Shown here in pieces: positions 1 to 10,682 of a stretch of 64,000 bases of DNA (positions are counted from its first letter, which is position 1; each line of letters opens with the position of its first letter). The notes below the pieces were generated by a model. That model was not told where the DNA came from. It saw only the letters and a program-made list of their open reading frames with translations, and did no database searches. This DNA is from Marsupella aquatica (lineage: Eukaryota > Marchantiophyta), in the NCBI GenBank assembly GCA_973895155.1, contig OZ316892.1, positions 16,244,001 through 16,308,000 on the forward strand, read 5' to 3'. Made by a program: the position numbers and the translations under genes.

Positions 1-445
1 CAAGCCTTGGTGATATTCATCACATCTTCACAAGATTATTTATCTAAAGTTTCTTCCAATGGGACATCAGATGAGGCGTGACCCACTACTATTTTCCTCT
101 ATTGATATGCCCTTTGGTGATGAGCATGATGTACCTAAGCCAACAACTTTTACACACTGGAAAAACATGGCTGCAAGAGTGGCAGACCAGAGGATCCCAT
201 CCAATTTGAGGGTAGTGGCTTGACAAGGTGGAGTATATTAACCACTTTGCCCTATTGGGGTGAGTTGAAGATCCGCCATCTATTAGACCCTATGCACATT
301 GAGAACAATGTGAGAAAGGCTTTGATAAAGGCTTTCTATGGAGAGAAAGACACTAACTTCAGGAGGCTTGGAGGCCCGCTTGAAGGACCTTGAGATGCAT
401 CCAAACGTGTGAGTCATAAGTGATCCTATCATAGGAATAGAGCAT
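1..445 (+). pseudogene. CACTA (En/Spm) tnp2 transposase fragment
   Basis: Translation around 262-345 gives the landmark of plant tnp2 transposases, 'MHIENNVRKALIKAFYGEKD', which matches 'MHIEKNICESLLRFLCGEKD' in the CACTA-1 transposase of this window. A shifted frame then gives 'DLEMHPNV' and, after a TGA, 'VISDPIIGIEHC', where DLEQRGMKPHLWL stands in CACTA-1. The reading frame is broken by stops and shifts, so this is a relic. It ends exactly where unit B1 begins at 446. The part of tnp2 expected next is found inverted near 47640. The 5' part of the gene lies outside the window. Confidence 0.75.
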
Positions 446-1622
446 TGTGGTGCGTCCCATGGCTCCCTAAACCCAAGAAACCCCCCTACACAAGCCGATT
501 CCCGCAGGTTTCGCTCTTGGCGAGGCCGGTTCCGCGGTTTAGCGGCATGGGACGCTGCTATCTCTCTTCTACTAACATAATTTTACACACATATACTGGA
601 CAGATCCTTCATCGGGTCATGAGATATGTAGCCGGTCTATTCTATGCCTTCCCTTGTCTTCCCCTCCTTATCTTCTTTAGGTATGTTTGGATTCCGCCGC
701 CGGAATGATCCCCAACTGGCTTGGGTTAGCCGCTAAGACCTCTCTCAGCTTGACACATCCAACTCTTACTACCTTGCTTACTTCCTTCTCTCTTTGTTGA
801 TGTGGGCAATCTTCAAACAAGTTAATGCGACACACAAATAGCAAAATGACTCCTTCTGACTGAGTTATACCATGCATTTGCCATACAAACAGTACTTCTC
901 ATACACAAGATCTGCAAACTAAGCCGTGAGGCCAACTCTATTCATCTCTTAGGCATGAGGAAACATGAATATACACAAGGGTCACTGTATAACTAACCAA
1001 GAGCTTCTTCTACTACTTGATCCCAGCCCTACTGGTGCACTAAAAACTTGCTAAAGAAGAAGGCCCTGAACTCCCCGCTGCCTAGGTACTTATCCTAGCA
1101 ATGGATCCGCCTAATTCCTTGCAGCGTAAGCCTAATCTATCCTAACTATAATCTACCTATGTACAGCGAGGCAGGAGCACAAGTGTTGCTCTTACCAGTG
1201 GATCCGCAATCCCACTAATCTAAATGTCAGGGCCGTCGCTTGGTCCTGATCCTAATTTCTAAACTTAGAGATTTGCGCCCGTCTTGCCCACTCACGCCTC
1301 CTCCCTCCACGTCCATCCTCCTTAAAAGGAGCGGCCCTCCACCACCGTCATGGTAGCGGTGGCTGATCTTCAATGGACGCCCCCAACGCTTCCTCTGCAG
1401 CCACTGCCATAGGTCCGTCCTCTAACAGATTACCTGCCCCGGACCTAGTCAACTCTCCTGCGGCCTGACCGGGTCCACCCTCGACTTTGGCCTCGGCATC
1501 GGTCACGGCATCGGTCACGGCCTCCGATACGGCTACGGCTTCCCCGGCCTGCTCTAGTGGTGGATCCGGTATACTTGCTTCATCACTGATTGTCCCGGCT
1601 TTGGCCTTGCCCTCCCCGCCTT
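446..1622 (-). other. Unit B1 3' region downstream of the coiled-coil gene
   Basis: No supported coding frame. By position it corresponds to the 3' untranslated part of unit A (6652-7551). Both share a GC-rich palindrome (691-706 here) followed in the sense direction by a CATACCTA motif. The region also holds short repeated motifs such as CCTAATCTA-like strings at 1130-1160. No polyadenylation signal can be assigned with confidence. Confidence 0.45.
691..706 (-). repeat. Conserved GC-rich hairpin in the 3' region of unit B1
   Basis: ATTCCGCCGCCGGAAT is an inverted repeat (ATTCCG/CGGAAT, 4-nt spacer). Unit A1 (7367-7382) and unit A2 (47976-47991) carry the same structure with G-C in place of A-T as the outermost pair. 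In sense orientation all are followed by AAAC(C)ATACCTA. Confidence 0.6.
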
Positions 1623-3537
1623 CTAGGACAGTTGGATCCTCTGCCTTGACCCTGTTGAGGTTGGTGCAGGGTTCTCCTCCTTGGTCACGACGGCTTGAGA
1701 AGCCGCGTTACTCCCTGATCCAGAAGGTTTCCGCTTCTTGTCCTTCCCCACCCAAACAGTTGGTGCTTTCCCCTTGTTGTTTTCTTTTAGCAAGGGTGAG
1801 GGTACCACGGCTTGTCGCTCGATTAGACCACGCCTTGAGACCCTGTTGCCGCTACCGGGGGTCCACTTGTTGCGGCCAGCCGATTTAGCTCCTCAGACTG
1901 CTTCCTCAACCACTCAGTTTGGTTGTCCGCCCGCCTCTGCAGATTCTCTATCTTCTGGATGGCCTCCTTCAGGTCCACCAGGGCTTCGTCTAAATCCCCA
2001 TGGGCTTGCTCCAACTCTGCTAGGTTGTTGTCCAACTCCTTCCGTAAGGCCGCCCTCTCCTCCTAGGTTGCCTTTAGGTCTGCGTTGAGCTCATGGACAA
2101 CATCAAACTTGATTTTATTCATTTTGTCGTAGGTTTGATCGAGCATGTCATCCTTCTTCTGTAGTTTGGCTTGAAAGTTGGCCAACAGGTCCTCCAGGTC
2201 TCCCTTGAACTTGTCGATGCCCCTGTAGGTCTCATCAAGTTTGGCTTGTTTTTGATGAAGGGCCTTGCGGCATTCTTTGATCTCATCCTTCAGTGCCCGC
2301 TCCTTCCTACGGGCCTCGGTCATGGCTCTGTTGCAGGCCGTTATGTGAGCTGCTTCTGCCTTCTTCAGTTCCTGCTTCCACTTCTCCTTCTCCTTGAGGG
2401 CTCCGGCCAAGTCTTCCTGAGTCTGGGCTAGTTGCCCAGGCTGCATGATACTTATTTCATGCTTCCTAACTCGCAGCTCATCTTGGGCCTGCTTGGCCAC
2501 CCTTAACTCTCTGGCCTCGGCTTCCTTCTCTCTTAGCCGTCGGATGACTTCCTCCTTCTTCATCCTCTCCAAGGCTAGTGCGTCCTTCAACCGGCTTTTC
2601 TCCAACATCTCCTTATGGACGAAAGGCCCTATCTCCAATTCTGCCCCAAAGATATTGAGGGCGAGTAGCCCGCACATCCTCCCATACTCCAGGGCTCTGG
2701 AACGTGCATAGGTGGAGTGGTTAGGAGATGTCGGCATCTCCCAACGTGGCCTTACCATCCAAGCCGCCCTTCTTATCTCCTCAACCGTGGGCAAGGACAC
2801 GGCTTGAACCCTTGCCAGTTGCTGAATGTTCTCCGACCATCCACCGCCTAGCAAGTCCTTCTCCTTGACCAGGGTTGCTTCCTTCAAGTCCATGAATTGC
2901 TGCTGCGACTCGTGATCGGCCTGTTGTCTTCCGTCAGACATTGGTGGAGGTACGTTCGGTGGGGGAGACTTTGGGCTCCCCTGCTGTTGTAGATCCCCCC
3001 GCACCACCCTTGGTAGTCTGGGAATAAAACGGCCGCAGGTCCGCACTCTTGGTACCGAGCGATCCGACCCGTAACCCAAGTCCTCGTGGTATTCCTCCTT
3101 GTATTCCCCGTCCTCCGGGCGTCCTGGTGCCTGTCGGTCCTCTCTAGGACTAGCCGTAAACCCAACCTCCTGCCGGAATTATACAGGGGTGCGGCTTGCT
3201 CTTCCGGCTTACGTACCTGACTTCCGCACTCCTTTTCAAGAGTGGGAACCCTGGGTCCCAGTTCCTCTGAGTCACTAGAGGCTCCTACATACATCCGCAC
3301 CCCCGGCTCGTGTTCTGGCCTCCTTCTTTCTTTGGCTCCGGTAAAGGGGTTTTCCCTTGTCATTTTTCTGGTGCCTGTTGTTGCTGCCTCTGGGGGTAGA
3401 GCCGCCCTTCTCCTTGGTCAGTATATGCAAGAGGCTCTGCATGGCCGGTTGTTGCATTGGCCCAGCTTCCGGCACCTGTTGGAAGACCTGAGCTATCGTG
3501 GGATTGCCTGGCAGGTCGGGCTGCTTTGCTGCCGCTC
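1623..3537 (-). pseudogene. Unit B1 gene, C-terminal part: coiled-coil protein
   Basis: Read leftward from 3537 the protein continues from the 7557-7752 segment: a linker with 'GNPTIAQVFQQ', 'ENPFTGAKERRRPEHEPGV', 'MYVGASSDSEE', 'VRTCGRFIPRLPRVVRG', then 'AAWMVRPRWEMP' and 'YARSRALEYGRMCGLLALNIFG'. It ends in a long heptad-rich coiled coil (about 2700-1830) and a basic tail. Every block has a counterpart in the same order in unit B2. A frameshift lies near 3080-3160, an in-frame TAG at 2063-2065, and a further shift near 1810, so it cannot be translated intact. The function of this family is unknown to me. By analogy with unit A it is a retroelement-encoded protein, not a host gene. Confidence 0.65.
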
Positions 3538-3542
3538 TTGGG
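3538..3542. repeat. Target-site duplication TTGGG, left of unit A1
   Basis: TTGGG here is repeated perfectly at 7552-7556, directly outside the TG...CA ends of unit A1. A 5-bp duplication is typical of LTR-retrotransposon integrases. Confidence 0.85.
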
Positions 3543-3900
3543 TGTGACACCGCCGGTACGGCGGTTAATGAGTGATTCAGTCTAACTGCGCTCGGCACGC
3601 GCATTAGGTGGGTCTTAGGCCGCTATTATTAGCATAACGACAGTATTTAGGTAATCATTAGGGGTAGGACATCATTAGGCAATAAGGGGGACTTCAGGTT
3701 CGGGCTAGCGGCGGGTCGCTATTCGCACACCCGGGTTACGCGCGTGGAGGGGCCCCTCCCTCGGGTCCGTATAACGAACTTAAGGAAGCGGCCACTGACG
3801 CACGCTGACTCAGACCGGCGGAGTGGCCGGTACACCACAAGCGTGAGCGGTTCAACCTATGGGCGTCGAGGAGACGTTGGGGATCGACAAGCCCTCAAAG

Positions 3901-3908
3901 TATAAAAG
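3901..3908 (+). promoter_or_regulatory. TATA box of unit A1
   Basis: TATAAAAG lies 108 bp upstream of the ATG at 4009 and about 360 bp inside the unit. The same box is kept in unit A2 (51434-51441, minus strand). Transcription would start near 3930, inside the LTR-like unit and ahead of the ORF. Confidence 0.6.
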
Positions 3909-4008
3909 GGGAGCCAACCCTTTGTAGTGCACCAGTCCATCAGTCCGCGCGCCAACTTCGACCCCAGCTCTCTCGTTCTCTCTAGGTCGCCACTACTATC
4001 TCCTCTGA

Positions 4009-6651
4009 ATGTCGCACACGATCCTCTCCAGCTCGGCCATTCGATTCTGGACGCAGTTCCTATCTACCGGAAGGCACTTGGCCGATTCATTGAAACACGC
4101 CAACCCGCGCCGATACGAGATCGAACGCGAATACGAGAGAGCCATCCGCCTAGCAGGACGACACCACTACGTCCTTAACTTTGACTACCCGTCTCAGAGC
4201 GAGCTTTACCGACCAGCTGAGGTATCTGGGTACTTCTTCAACGGAGACAAATATATCGGGTTCTGGGAAGCATTGCTTCGGCTTCCGGACGAGGTCTTCA
4301 ATATCCCGGGTACAATTGACCTGCAACAACATCACTTCGACCACATCCCTGCCCAGGTTCGGGCTGTCATTAACGGCGAGTCCAGTACCAACCGTTCGAC
4401 AAGGGCGTCTGCACTCGCTTCGGAGAACTTCTACCAGCACCTACAGAGCTTCATGGGAACTCGGCCATCAACCAACATGACCAACTCAGCCGGACCCGTA
4501 CCCGTACCCGTACCCGTGCCCATGCAACCTCAGCTTCAGCTTCAGCCTCAGCCGCGGCCTAGCCAAACCCCACCACCTATCACCCAGCCAACACAGGTAC
4601 GCTCCGTCATCAACGCTGTGGATCTTAGCGATGACGACGAGGCTACCCCACCCTTGACCAGGCGGCCCAGAGGAACAAGCGCTCGGGGGGCCGACACTAT
4701 ATCATCCCCACCCCCTGCTCTGACCCCAGGAGCGGCCCCAGCAGACAACATGGTGACCGTGGCCGCCCCGGGCCCGTTACCAACCGCAGTGGCACTCCCC
4801 AGGCCCGATCGGGAGGATGGGGAAGTATCACCTTCCCCGAGTCAGTCACGGGGAAAGAAGAGGAAGGAATCCGCCAGTGCATTCGGGTTACCGTTGGCCA
4901 CGGTAGCCGTAGCCAAGGTAATGATGCATCGCATGGGGGAAAACGTTCACAGCAACATCCTCCATCCCAAGCATGCGGTGTACCTGAAGACTCAGGGATT
5001 TGAGCACCTCGCCTCTCTCCCCTGGAACACTTGCAGGTACTACGGGGAGGACATGACAGAATTCGTCAAGAATTATGACGACGTACGTCAACAGACTTGG
5101 CTGCGGGGAAGGAATATGTCCCTCACAGAAGAACGGCTCAAGATGATCTTCGGGTTACCCGAAGGTGACCATCGAGTCGAATCACGGGCTCCCGGGGGCA
5201 AGGGGGCCAAGTACCAATCTTCAAGTTTTCCCTTAGAGGGATCAGTGGACAACGGGTTCGTGATGAGGACCTGCCTCATGCCCGAGATAGTTGAGCGGCT
5301 GGAGTTCCAGAGGTACGCTCTCCACATGATGGAACCCCGGGGGGAGATCTCCGCCGCCCAGGTCATCCAGGTCGAGAACTATCGACCTAGGAAATGGGCG
5401 TCGTACTTCGCTAAGAAATTCCATGAAGAGATGGAGCGGCGAAGGAAGACGCTGTACATTGGCGGGAAAGCGTATTTCGCTAGCCACATCGAAATCATTC
5501 TTGAGTGGTACGCCCGGTTTGATCGACGAACCCTTCCCCGCATCAACGTTACAAAGCTGGTCCCAGCTAGGTGGGTTTTTCCGGCATTGGAGAGACGGCC
5601 CCAACCCGAGGCCCGAAGTCCAGTGGACACGCCAGCTTCACCCACCCCACCTCCACAAATAGCTATAATCGTAACCGAGGAGGCGCCGGAGGGGTCGGTC
5701 ATCGCAACCGTTGATGCGACCCAACTAGCCGGGCTAAGTACAGAAGTTGGTACGGCAGAGGTCTTACCCGAACCCGGGTCTCCCAAGGACCCGCCGGTGG
5801 CAATTCCGGAGGACCGGACATCGCTGCAGGAGGACACTCCAGCCCCTTCCAACGTTATGTCCCCAGGGCTGGACGTCACTGCCCCGGCCCCTGCGCGTGT
5901 TGATGTCTGCCCGTGCCCAAATCCGGACAGGCACAACTTGGACCACCCGGAACTCTTCGTACAGGGTACGTTTCTGAACGGGCTTCTGGGAGATTTCTCT
6001 CATCAAATTGCCCGGGATACCGGGGAGTTCATGGCCCGGAAGGTAGCCTGTTTCTTCAATCAGGAGTTGGTTGCCGCTGTAAAGGCAGGTCGGGCCTAGT
6101 CGGAGGCCCTTCAGAGGATAGAGCGGTACCGGGTGGAGTCCGTGTACCTAAAGAACGAAGTGGCAGCTCAAGAGGCTGAGCTTCTGCAACTACGACCCAA
6201 GGTTGCAGCCGCCGATGAGTTGTTAGCAAAGGCGTACGCTCTTACCGCCCTAGCCGAACAGGCCAAAGCTGGGAACGAGGCCGAGATTACACGACTCCGA
6301 AACCAGATTGACAGTTTGAAGAAACAAGCTGTCACCTGGCAGAAAGACCTGGAGGAGGCCGAGGAGCGAGCCCAGCGGGATGCGACGGAGATAGCCACGC
6401 TGCAGGCCGAGATGGCGCGGCTCCAAACCGAGGCCGAGAAGCAGGACCAGCTGGCGAGTAAACTGACGAGCGACGCCCAGCAGCTGGAGGAGGCATGTCA
6501 GGAGGCAGCAGAGGAGACGGACGCGGCAAGGCGAGAGAATGAATCTCTGCTGGACCAGGTCCAGCTCCTCAAAGCGGACAATGACAAGCTTCGAAGGCAG
6601 CGGGATGGCCGTTCCCATTCGGGCGGCTCTGGCAAGCGTGCCAGGCATTAG
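4009..6651 (+). pseudogene. Unit A1 gene: plant-mobile-domain-like plus coiled-coil protein (one nonsense codon)
   Basis: An 881-codon frame is interrupted only by a TAG at 6097-6099 (codon 697). Unit A2 has CAG (Gln) there. Order: an N-terminal region (1-125) rich in charged and aromatic residues; a repeated Pro-Val and Gln-Pro tract (165-195); an acidic Pro/Ser linker with a KKRK nuclear-signal-like cluster near 286; a globular region (about 305-525) with 'LASLPWNTCRYYGEDM', 'LRGRNMSLTEERLKMIFGLP' and 'ILEWYARFDRRTLPRINVTK'; a Pro/Val/Thr-rich linker; and a coiled coil (about 680-865) with a basic tail. The 'LPW...FGLP' layout resembles plant mobile domain or 'putative plant transposon' proteins. 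That assignment is tentative and the function unknown. The ATG was chosen as the first in frame after the TATA box; unit A2 keeps it. Confidence 0.75.
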
Positions 6652-7551
6652 CGGCGGAGTAGGAATAGATTAGGATTAGGATTGGCTTAGTCAGGCTCTT
6701 GGGACAGGCACCTGCCTTAGGTACAGCAGCGCTGCCCTGCTGTCCAGCCTGCGTAGATTAGGATCTTCTAATAAGACACAGCCATTTTCCGGCCTGACTG
6801 TCAGCTTAGTTAGGACCTTGGTCAGCGGATCTTCGGCGGGAGGACGCCCCGTTCCTCGGCTCTTAGTATTTAGTGCACCCCTCGGTAGAGGCAAGGGGGG
6901 GGTTTTTAGTTTCAGAGTCGGACATCTGCGGGACATGCGGGGAGTCCCGACCTCTGGGAATGACAGAGTACCAAGGGGAGGGGGTAGGACTAAGCTCGCC
7001 GGGCGAGTGCGGAGCCGGGCTCCGTTGTAGTGTGCACCCTTGGCCTTGAACCTGTGCATTCCAGGGCTGTCGTGTCAACTAAGTGTACGCATATGTTCCC
7101 TTTGTAGTAAAATCCTTTCCCATCATTTTTCCTTCGTGTAAATCGAGATTGTATGCATGTGTGCGCATATGTGTGTGGGTTTCTCGTATATGGGTGGCAG
7201 CGCCGGGCCGAACGCACTACCCGAGACGTGCACAGGGTGCAGCCTGCGGGTAAGTGGTTGCGAGCACGGGTTGAGGACCTGTATCATCGAATCCGGATCG
7301 AAGGCGGACAGCATGAAGGCTTAGAAGCCCTTAAGCCGGGGTCGATCCTGCTATCGACTAAGGTACGTTCCGGCGGCGGAACACAAACCATACCTAGGAG
7401 GTGTCCGTATTTAGCAGTATGCGCACTTAGCGCTAGTTTACGAGAATAAGGTGCATTACGTGCTTCCCTTCCTGCCCGAACCCTCAGATTTACGAGGGAT
7501 GTGCCCGTCTAAGCTGAAGTCTGAGTTAAGGCCGAAGCCTACGACGTGACA
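6652..7551 (+). other. Unit A1 3' region
   Basis: There is no supported ORF in these 900 bp between the stop codon and the CA end of the unit. The region holds the GC hairpin at 7367-7382. Unit A2 keeps it almost base for base (47807-48702, reversed), including T/G- and A/C-rich stretches near 7140-7190. In LTR terms this would be the distal R/U5 part. Confidence 0.6.
7367..7382 (+). repeat. Conserved GC hairpin in unit A1
   Basis: GTTCCGGCGGCGGAAC can fold with a 6-bp stem and a GCGG loop. It is present in unit A2 (47976-47991) and, with a compensated outer base pair, in unit B1 (691-706). It lies about 170 bp before the end of the unit. Confidence 0.6.
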
Positions 7552-7556
7552 TTGGG
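7552..7556. repeat. Target-site duplication TTGGG, right of unit A1
   Basis: Perfect partner of 3538-3542. Unit B1 resumes immediately after it. Confidence 0.85.
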
Positions 7557-7752
7557 TCTGATTTCTCTTCTGGTGCTCTAGCCTGCAGGGGAAGAATCGG
7601 GGCAAAGATTTGACTTTGGGCATACCAACATAACAACGGCATGTGATAACCAAGCGGGATACGCTTCCTTGGCTAATCACAAGCTGTTCCTCCTTTAATA
7701 TCTTTTTGAGTTGGTTGAGGAGGTACCCATTGTAATCCCGGCTTGGGTCTGG
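7557..7752 (-). pseudogene. Unit B1 gene, middle segment upstream of unit A1
   Basis: On the minus strand this matches unit B2 at about 52940-53135 nearly base for base (GCCAGACCCAAGCCGGGA..., GGAAGCGTATCCCG..., CACATGCCG...). It encodes the end of the domain that precedes the linker. The match to unit B2 stops at about 7752, where LINE-3 begins. Small shifts and stops break the frame. Confidence 0.7.
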
Positions 7753-8573
7753 CCTTCCTCATTGCTCCTCAATACAACCAGATTAGCCATAAAAAGTTTT
7801 GTATTCCCTCTCTCCCCCTTCACTATAGGTCCTGCGAGCCTCACGTGCATTAGCACCGGATCATGATCTGATAGCGCAGAGCCACCCTCATGTATGAGCT
7901 CAACAAGTTCTCCTATCCACCATCCTTTCTCACTTATATAAAAATGGTCCAGCCTTGACTGCACCAATGCCCAGCTCCTAAACCATCTCCATGTGAAATG
8001 GGGGCTAGTAGCAGCTCCTTTGATGTCCCAGGCATCCACCATATCCAGCCACATTTTAAGAAATCTCCAGAACTCCGCCTCTCTTCCTCGTATCAATGGC
8101 AAATTACCCATAGAGTCTGACCTGCGCTCTGTCATGTTGAAGTCCCCGCACACAATCCAATCGTTTAATGGGAGCATCGTCTTGAGGTCATTCCAGAGCA
8201 GTGCTCTTAGTCTAGAAGAGTTGGGGGCATAAACACATGCAATACCAATCTTCCTAGCTTTTGTGTCCACCACCGCCCACACAGCGCGCCCTAAGTCAAG
8301 GGTTCCTGATCCAACCACCTTAAGCTCCGGGTGGACCAAAAGAGTAGTTCCCCCGCGGCCCTCATCTGGCGCAAAAGAGAAGTGTTGGTAGTCAGGCAAT
8401 ATTTCTCTCAACGCCATGTCTAAGCACTGGTCAGTTTTAACTTCCTGTAATGCAAGAATATTTAATGGTGTCTTCAATGATTTCACCCAGTTCTTGACCA
8501 CATGCTTGCGATTAGGCTCACAAAGGCCACAAACATTAATATTCCACAATGCCAGCCTAAAAGGATCTCCCAT
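7753..8573 (-). pseudogene. LINE-3 ORF2: endonuclease domain only
   Basis: The APE-type endonuclease of L1 LINEs is recognisable: 'LALWNINVCGLCEPNRKHV' (catalytic Asn in WN.NG-like context), 'LALQEVKTD' (catalytic Glu), 'VCGDFNMTE' and the terminal 'ALSDHDPVLMHV' (SDH motif). The frame is open from the ATG at 8573 to the junction with unit B1. Beyond 'TKLFMANLVVLRSNEE' the reading enters unit B1 sequence. A full ORF2 would continue for some 1000 codons with reverse transcriptase, so this is a truncated remnant. Confidence 0.8.
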
Positions 8574-8826
8574 CTCCTACTTATACAGTGTAATTGCATA
8601 GCAGGGTCTCCTAGCCCCCAGTAATGGCGCTCTTAGAGCCGGTTGCGTCCACCTGGAGACAAACCAGTAAAGGCTTGGCAGCTCGTCGGTCCACTCATGT
8701 ATCCAGTGGGTGAGTCACGTCTAGGAGAGTCATTCCCAGCCGTACTCAAGCAGATCGGTGCAAGCACTGGGCCAGCAGTCCTCCTCAGGTCCGCCCGCGG
8801 GGTTCCTCACCATCCTTGGACCTTCT

Positions 8827-10682
8827 TCACAGATTCTCTCCTGCATCAGACAAGAATCCTTGTGAGAAATTGAGTGATCTTTGCTTCTTAGCCTCACCTT
8901 TGCTTTTCTCCGACCTATCAGTTGGGGGGGTGCGTAGCTCCTGTTTGCGTGCTCGGGCCTTGAACTTGCTGTGAGCAATATATTCTTCATACTCTAACAT
9001 CTCTGCATCAGAACCCTCGTGGAATGAAAATCTCTCATCCTCCCCCAACTCCCTGGTGGAAATTGGAGGCAAGCCGCACTCAATCTAGCTGGTGCCCCAA
9101 GGAGAATAACAGTCGGCCCAAAGCTTTGTGCCAGGGGGTCAAGAGGTGGACCCGGGCCAGAGGGGGGTTTGATCATCATAACTGGAGGGAGAATCTGTGA
9201 GTGAGGGATCCCACCAACATCAATAGGCTGGGTCACAACTCTCCAAGGCATGTGCTCCACCTCCTTCTGGCCCCCAAAGCAGGGTCGTTGTGTCCCGAAT
9301 GCATTTGCACAGGAGGTGGTATTTCTTCCCTCAGGGAAATAGGATTCCGAATAAGGCCCTCTGTTTGAGCAATGTCAGCAACCACCAGCATGGGAATAGG
9401 CACGGGGATAGGTTGAGATGAGGCAACATCTGCTGCAACAGGCAAAGATGGGGCAGCAGCCGCTGCACAAAAAGAGCCCTCGCCTCAACATTGGCCGCAG
9501 CTTTGCTTACCTCCTCCGGATCCGCCTCAGAATGGCATTCATCATCCTTCTCATCCGACGTATACCCCCCATCGCCACCTTCTTGAGGTTTGTGACCCAA
9601 ACCAGGCTCCTCTATATAGTTGCATGCCAGATGTCCTTTTTGGTTGCATTTATAGCAGTGGTAAGGGATATTGTTAAAACGTCACTGGTTGCCAGATCAC
9701 TATGTCATCTCTAATTTGGATTCTCACACTAGAAGGCACTTCTCTATCAGTGTCCCACAGGATGCAAGCTCTATCGTGTGGGTACGAGCTGAATTGGTCT
9801 CCCTGGATGTAGTAGAGCAAGGTTCCCAACGTACTGGCTATCTTCCTCCTACAACCTTCCAATGCAAGAGCACTAAAAGGAATCTCAATCCATACTGGTA
9901 GTTTGGTGAAGTTCTCACTTTTAACATCAAATGCAAGATCCCAGGGGAATGTGTATACATACCAAGTAACGCTCCATAAACCAAGGTGCGTAGTTGAATG
10001 CAAGATCACGATGGTCAGGATTTTCAAAGACTATCATGTAGAAATTCTTCCCTACAAATTTGATCTGTAGGATTGGCCAATTCTCTCTGTTCATCATCAC
10101 CTCTTCCACCCAATTTCTGAAGATAGATAGAAGCAGTGCTCTCTCAGTGAAGTAGCACAACATCACAGAGTTATACAATTGCCTCACGTTCCTAGTTGCT
10201 TCTGGAAAGTTCCATTCCAGGTCTACATACAATTTTTTGTCCAGATTTCCTTTAGATCTAAGCGCAATGCCTCTCAAAATCCTGATACACTCCTCTGATT
10301 CTTCCTCCGCCAAGAATGGGTCCCGTGCACCACCGCCAGCCTGCCGTGGATCCCCTCCATTTGCTTTCACCCGGCCACCTTCAGAGTTTTCAACCTCCGT
10401 GTGCAACAAAGCATCTCTCAATGTTAGAGGGGTTTCCACATCCACGTCCATAGCTGATTCAGCAGGCGCAGGGGGGAGAGGCTGTTCCTCGCTCCATCTC
10501 GTGTATGGACCAGTAGGATTTGGTTCCATTCTCCCGGAGCGCGCATCCTGGACCGAGTAAGCAACCGCAAGGCCCTGGCCCCTATCAGCCGCAGTAGTAT
10601 CCACCTCATCATGCCTCCTACGATCCTCTCCCATTTTAAACCCAGCCTCCGTGGTCTTAGGCAGCCCGGCATTTGAGCTCAA
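8827..10682 (-). pseudogene. LINE-3 ORF1: DUF4283-like RNA-binding protein
   Basis: The ORF reads 'MSSNAGLPKTTEAGFKMGED' and then a DUF4283-like domain ('WNFPEATRNVRQLYNSVML', 'ILQIKFVGKNFYMIVFENPD', 'TKLPVWIEIPFSALALEGC', 'GDQFSSYPHDRACILWDT'), equivalent to LINE-1 ORF1. A CCHC knuckle follows near 9650 ('YHCYKCNQKGHLACNY'), with its last cysteine apparently lost. Frameshifts near 9950-10000 and between 9330 and 9600 break the ORF. The expected product binds LINE RNA for retrotransposition. Confidence 0.7.

Larger units (their letters stand above)
3543..7551 (+). mobile_element. Unit A1: 4.0-kb TG...CA element carrying one gene, probably a solo coding LTR
   Basis: The unit starts TGTGACACCGCCGG and ends ACGACGTGACA, with TTGGG on both sides. 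It is inserted antisense into the gene of unit B1. The other copy in the window, unit A2 (47807-51800), has the same ends but a different target duplication (CCAGG), so these are two independent insertions of one defined mobile unit. Inside are a TATA box (3901), one long ORF (4009-6651) and about 900 bp of 3' region. There is no primer-binding site, polypurine tract, protease, integrase or reverse transcriptase. TG...CA ends with a 5-bp duplication point to LTR-type integration. A solo LTR left by LTR-LTR recombination is the simplest reading. A free-standing non-autonomous element is the alternative. Confidence 0.85.
446..7752 (-). mobile_element. Unit B1: LTR-like unit with one coiled-coil gene, split by unit A1
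   Basis: On the minus strand this unit comprises 7752-7557, then (after nested unit A1) 3542-446. Removing unit A1 and one TTGGG restores a continuous protein like that of unit B2 (52259-54610). Its 3' terminus is inferred at 446, where the + strand reads TGTGGTGCGTCC (minus strand ...CACCACA), the TG/CA end style of LTRs, next to the tnp2 fragment. Its 5' part is missing: at 7753 it runs into LINE-3. No target duplication can be shown because one end is lost. It may be a solo LTR or a piece of a larger element. Confidence 0.6.

Noticed and set aside
2171-2711. Open frames on the + strand opposite the unit B1 coiled coil
   Set aside because: They are antisense shadows of the Glu/Lys/Leu-rich coiled-coil frame; composition and lack of conservation argue against a gene.
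6168-6648. Minus-strand frames opposite the unit A1 coiled coil
   Set aside because: Shadow frames of a conserved + strand gene.
3543-7551. Unit A as a DNA transposon
   Set aside because: No terminal inverted repeat beyond about 3 bp, no transposase, and a 5-bp duplication with TG...CA ends, which fits LTR-type integration better.
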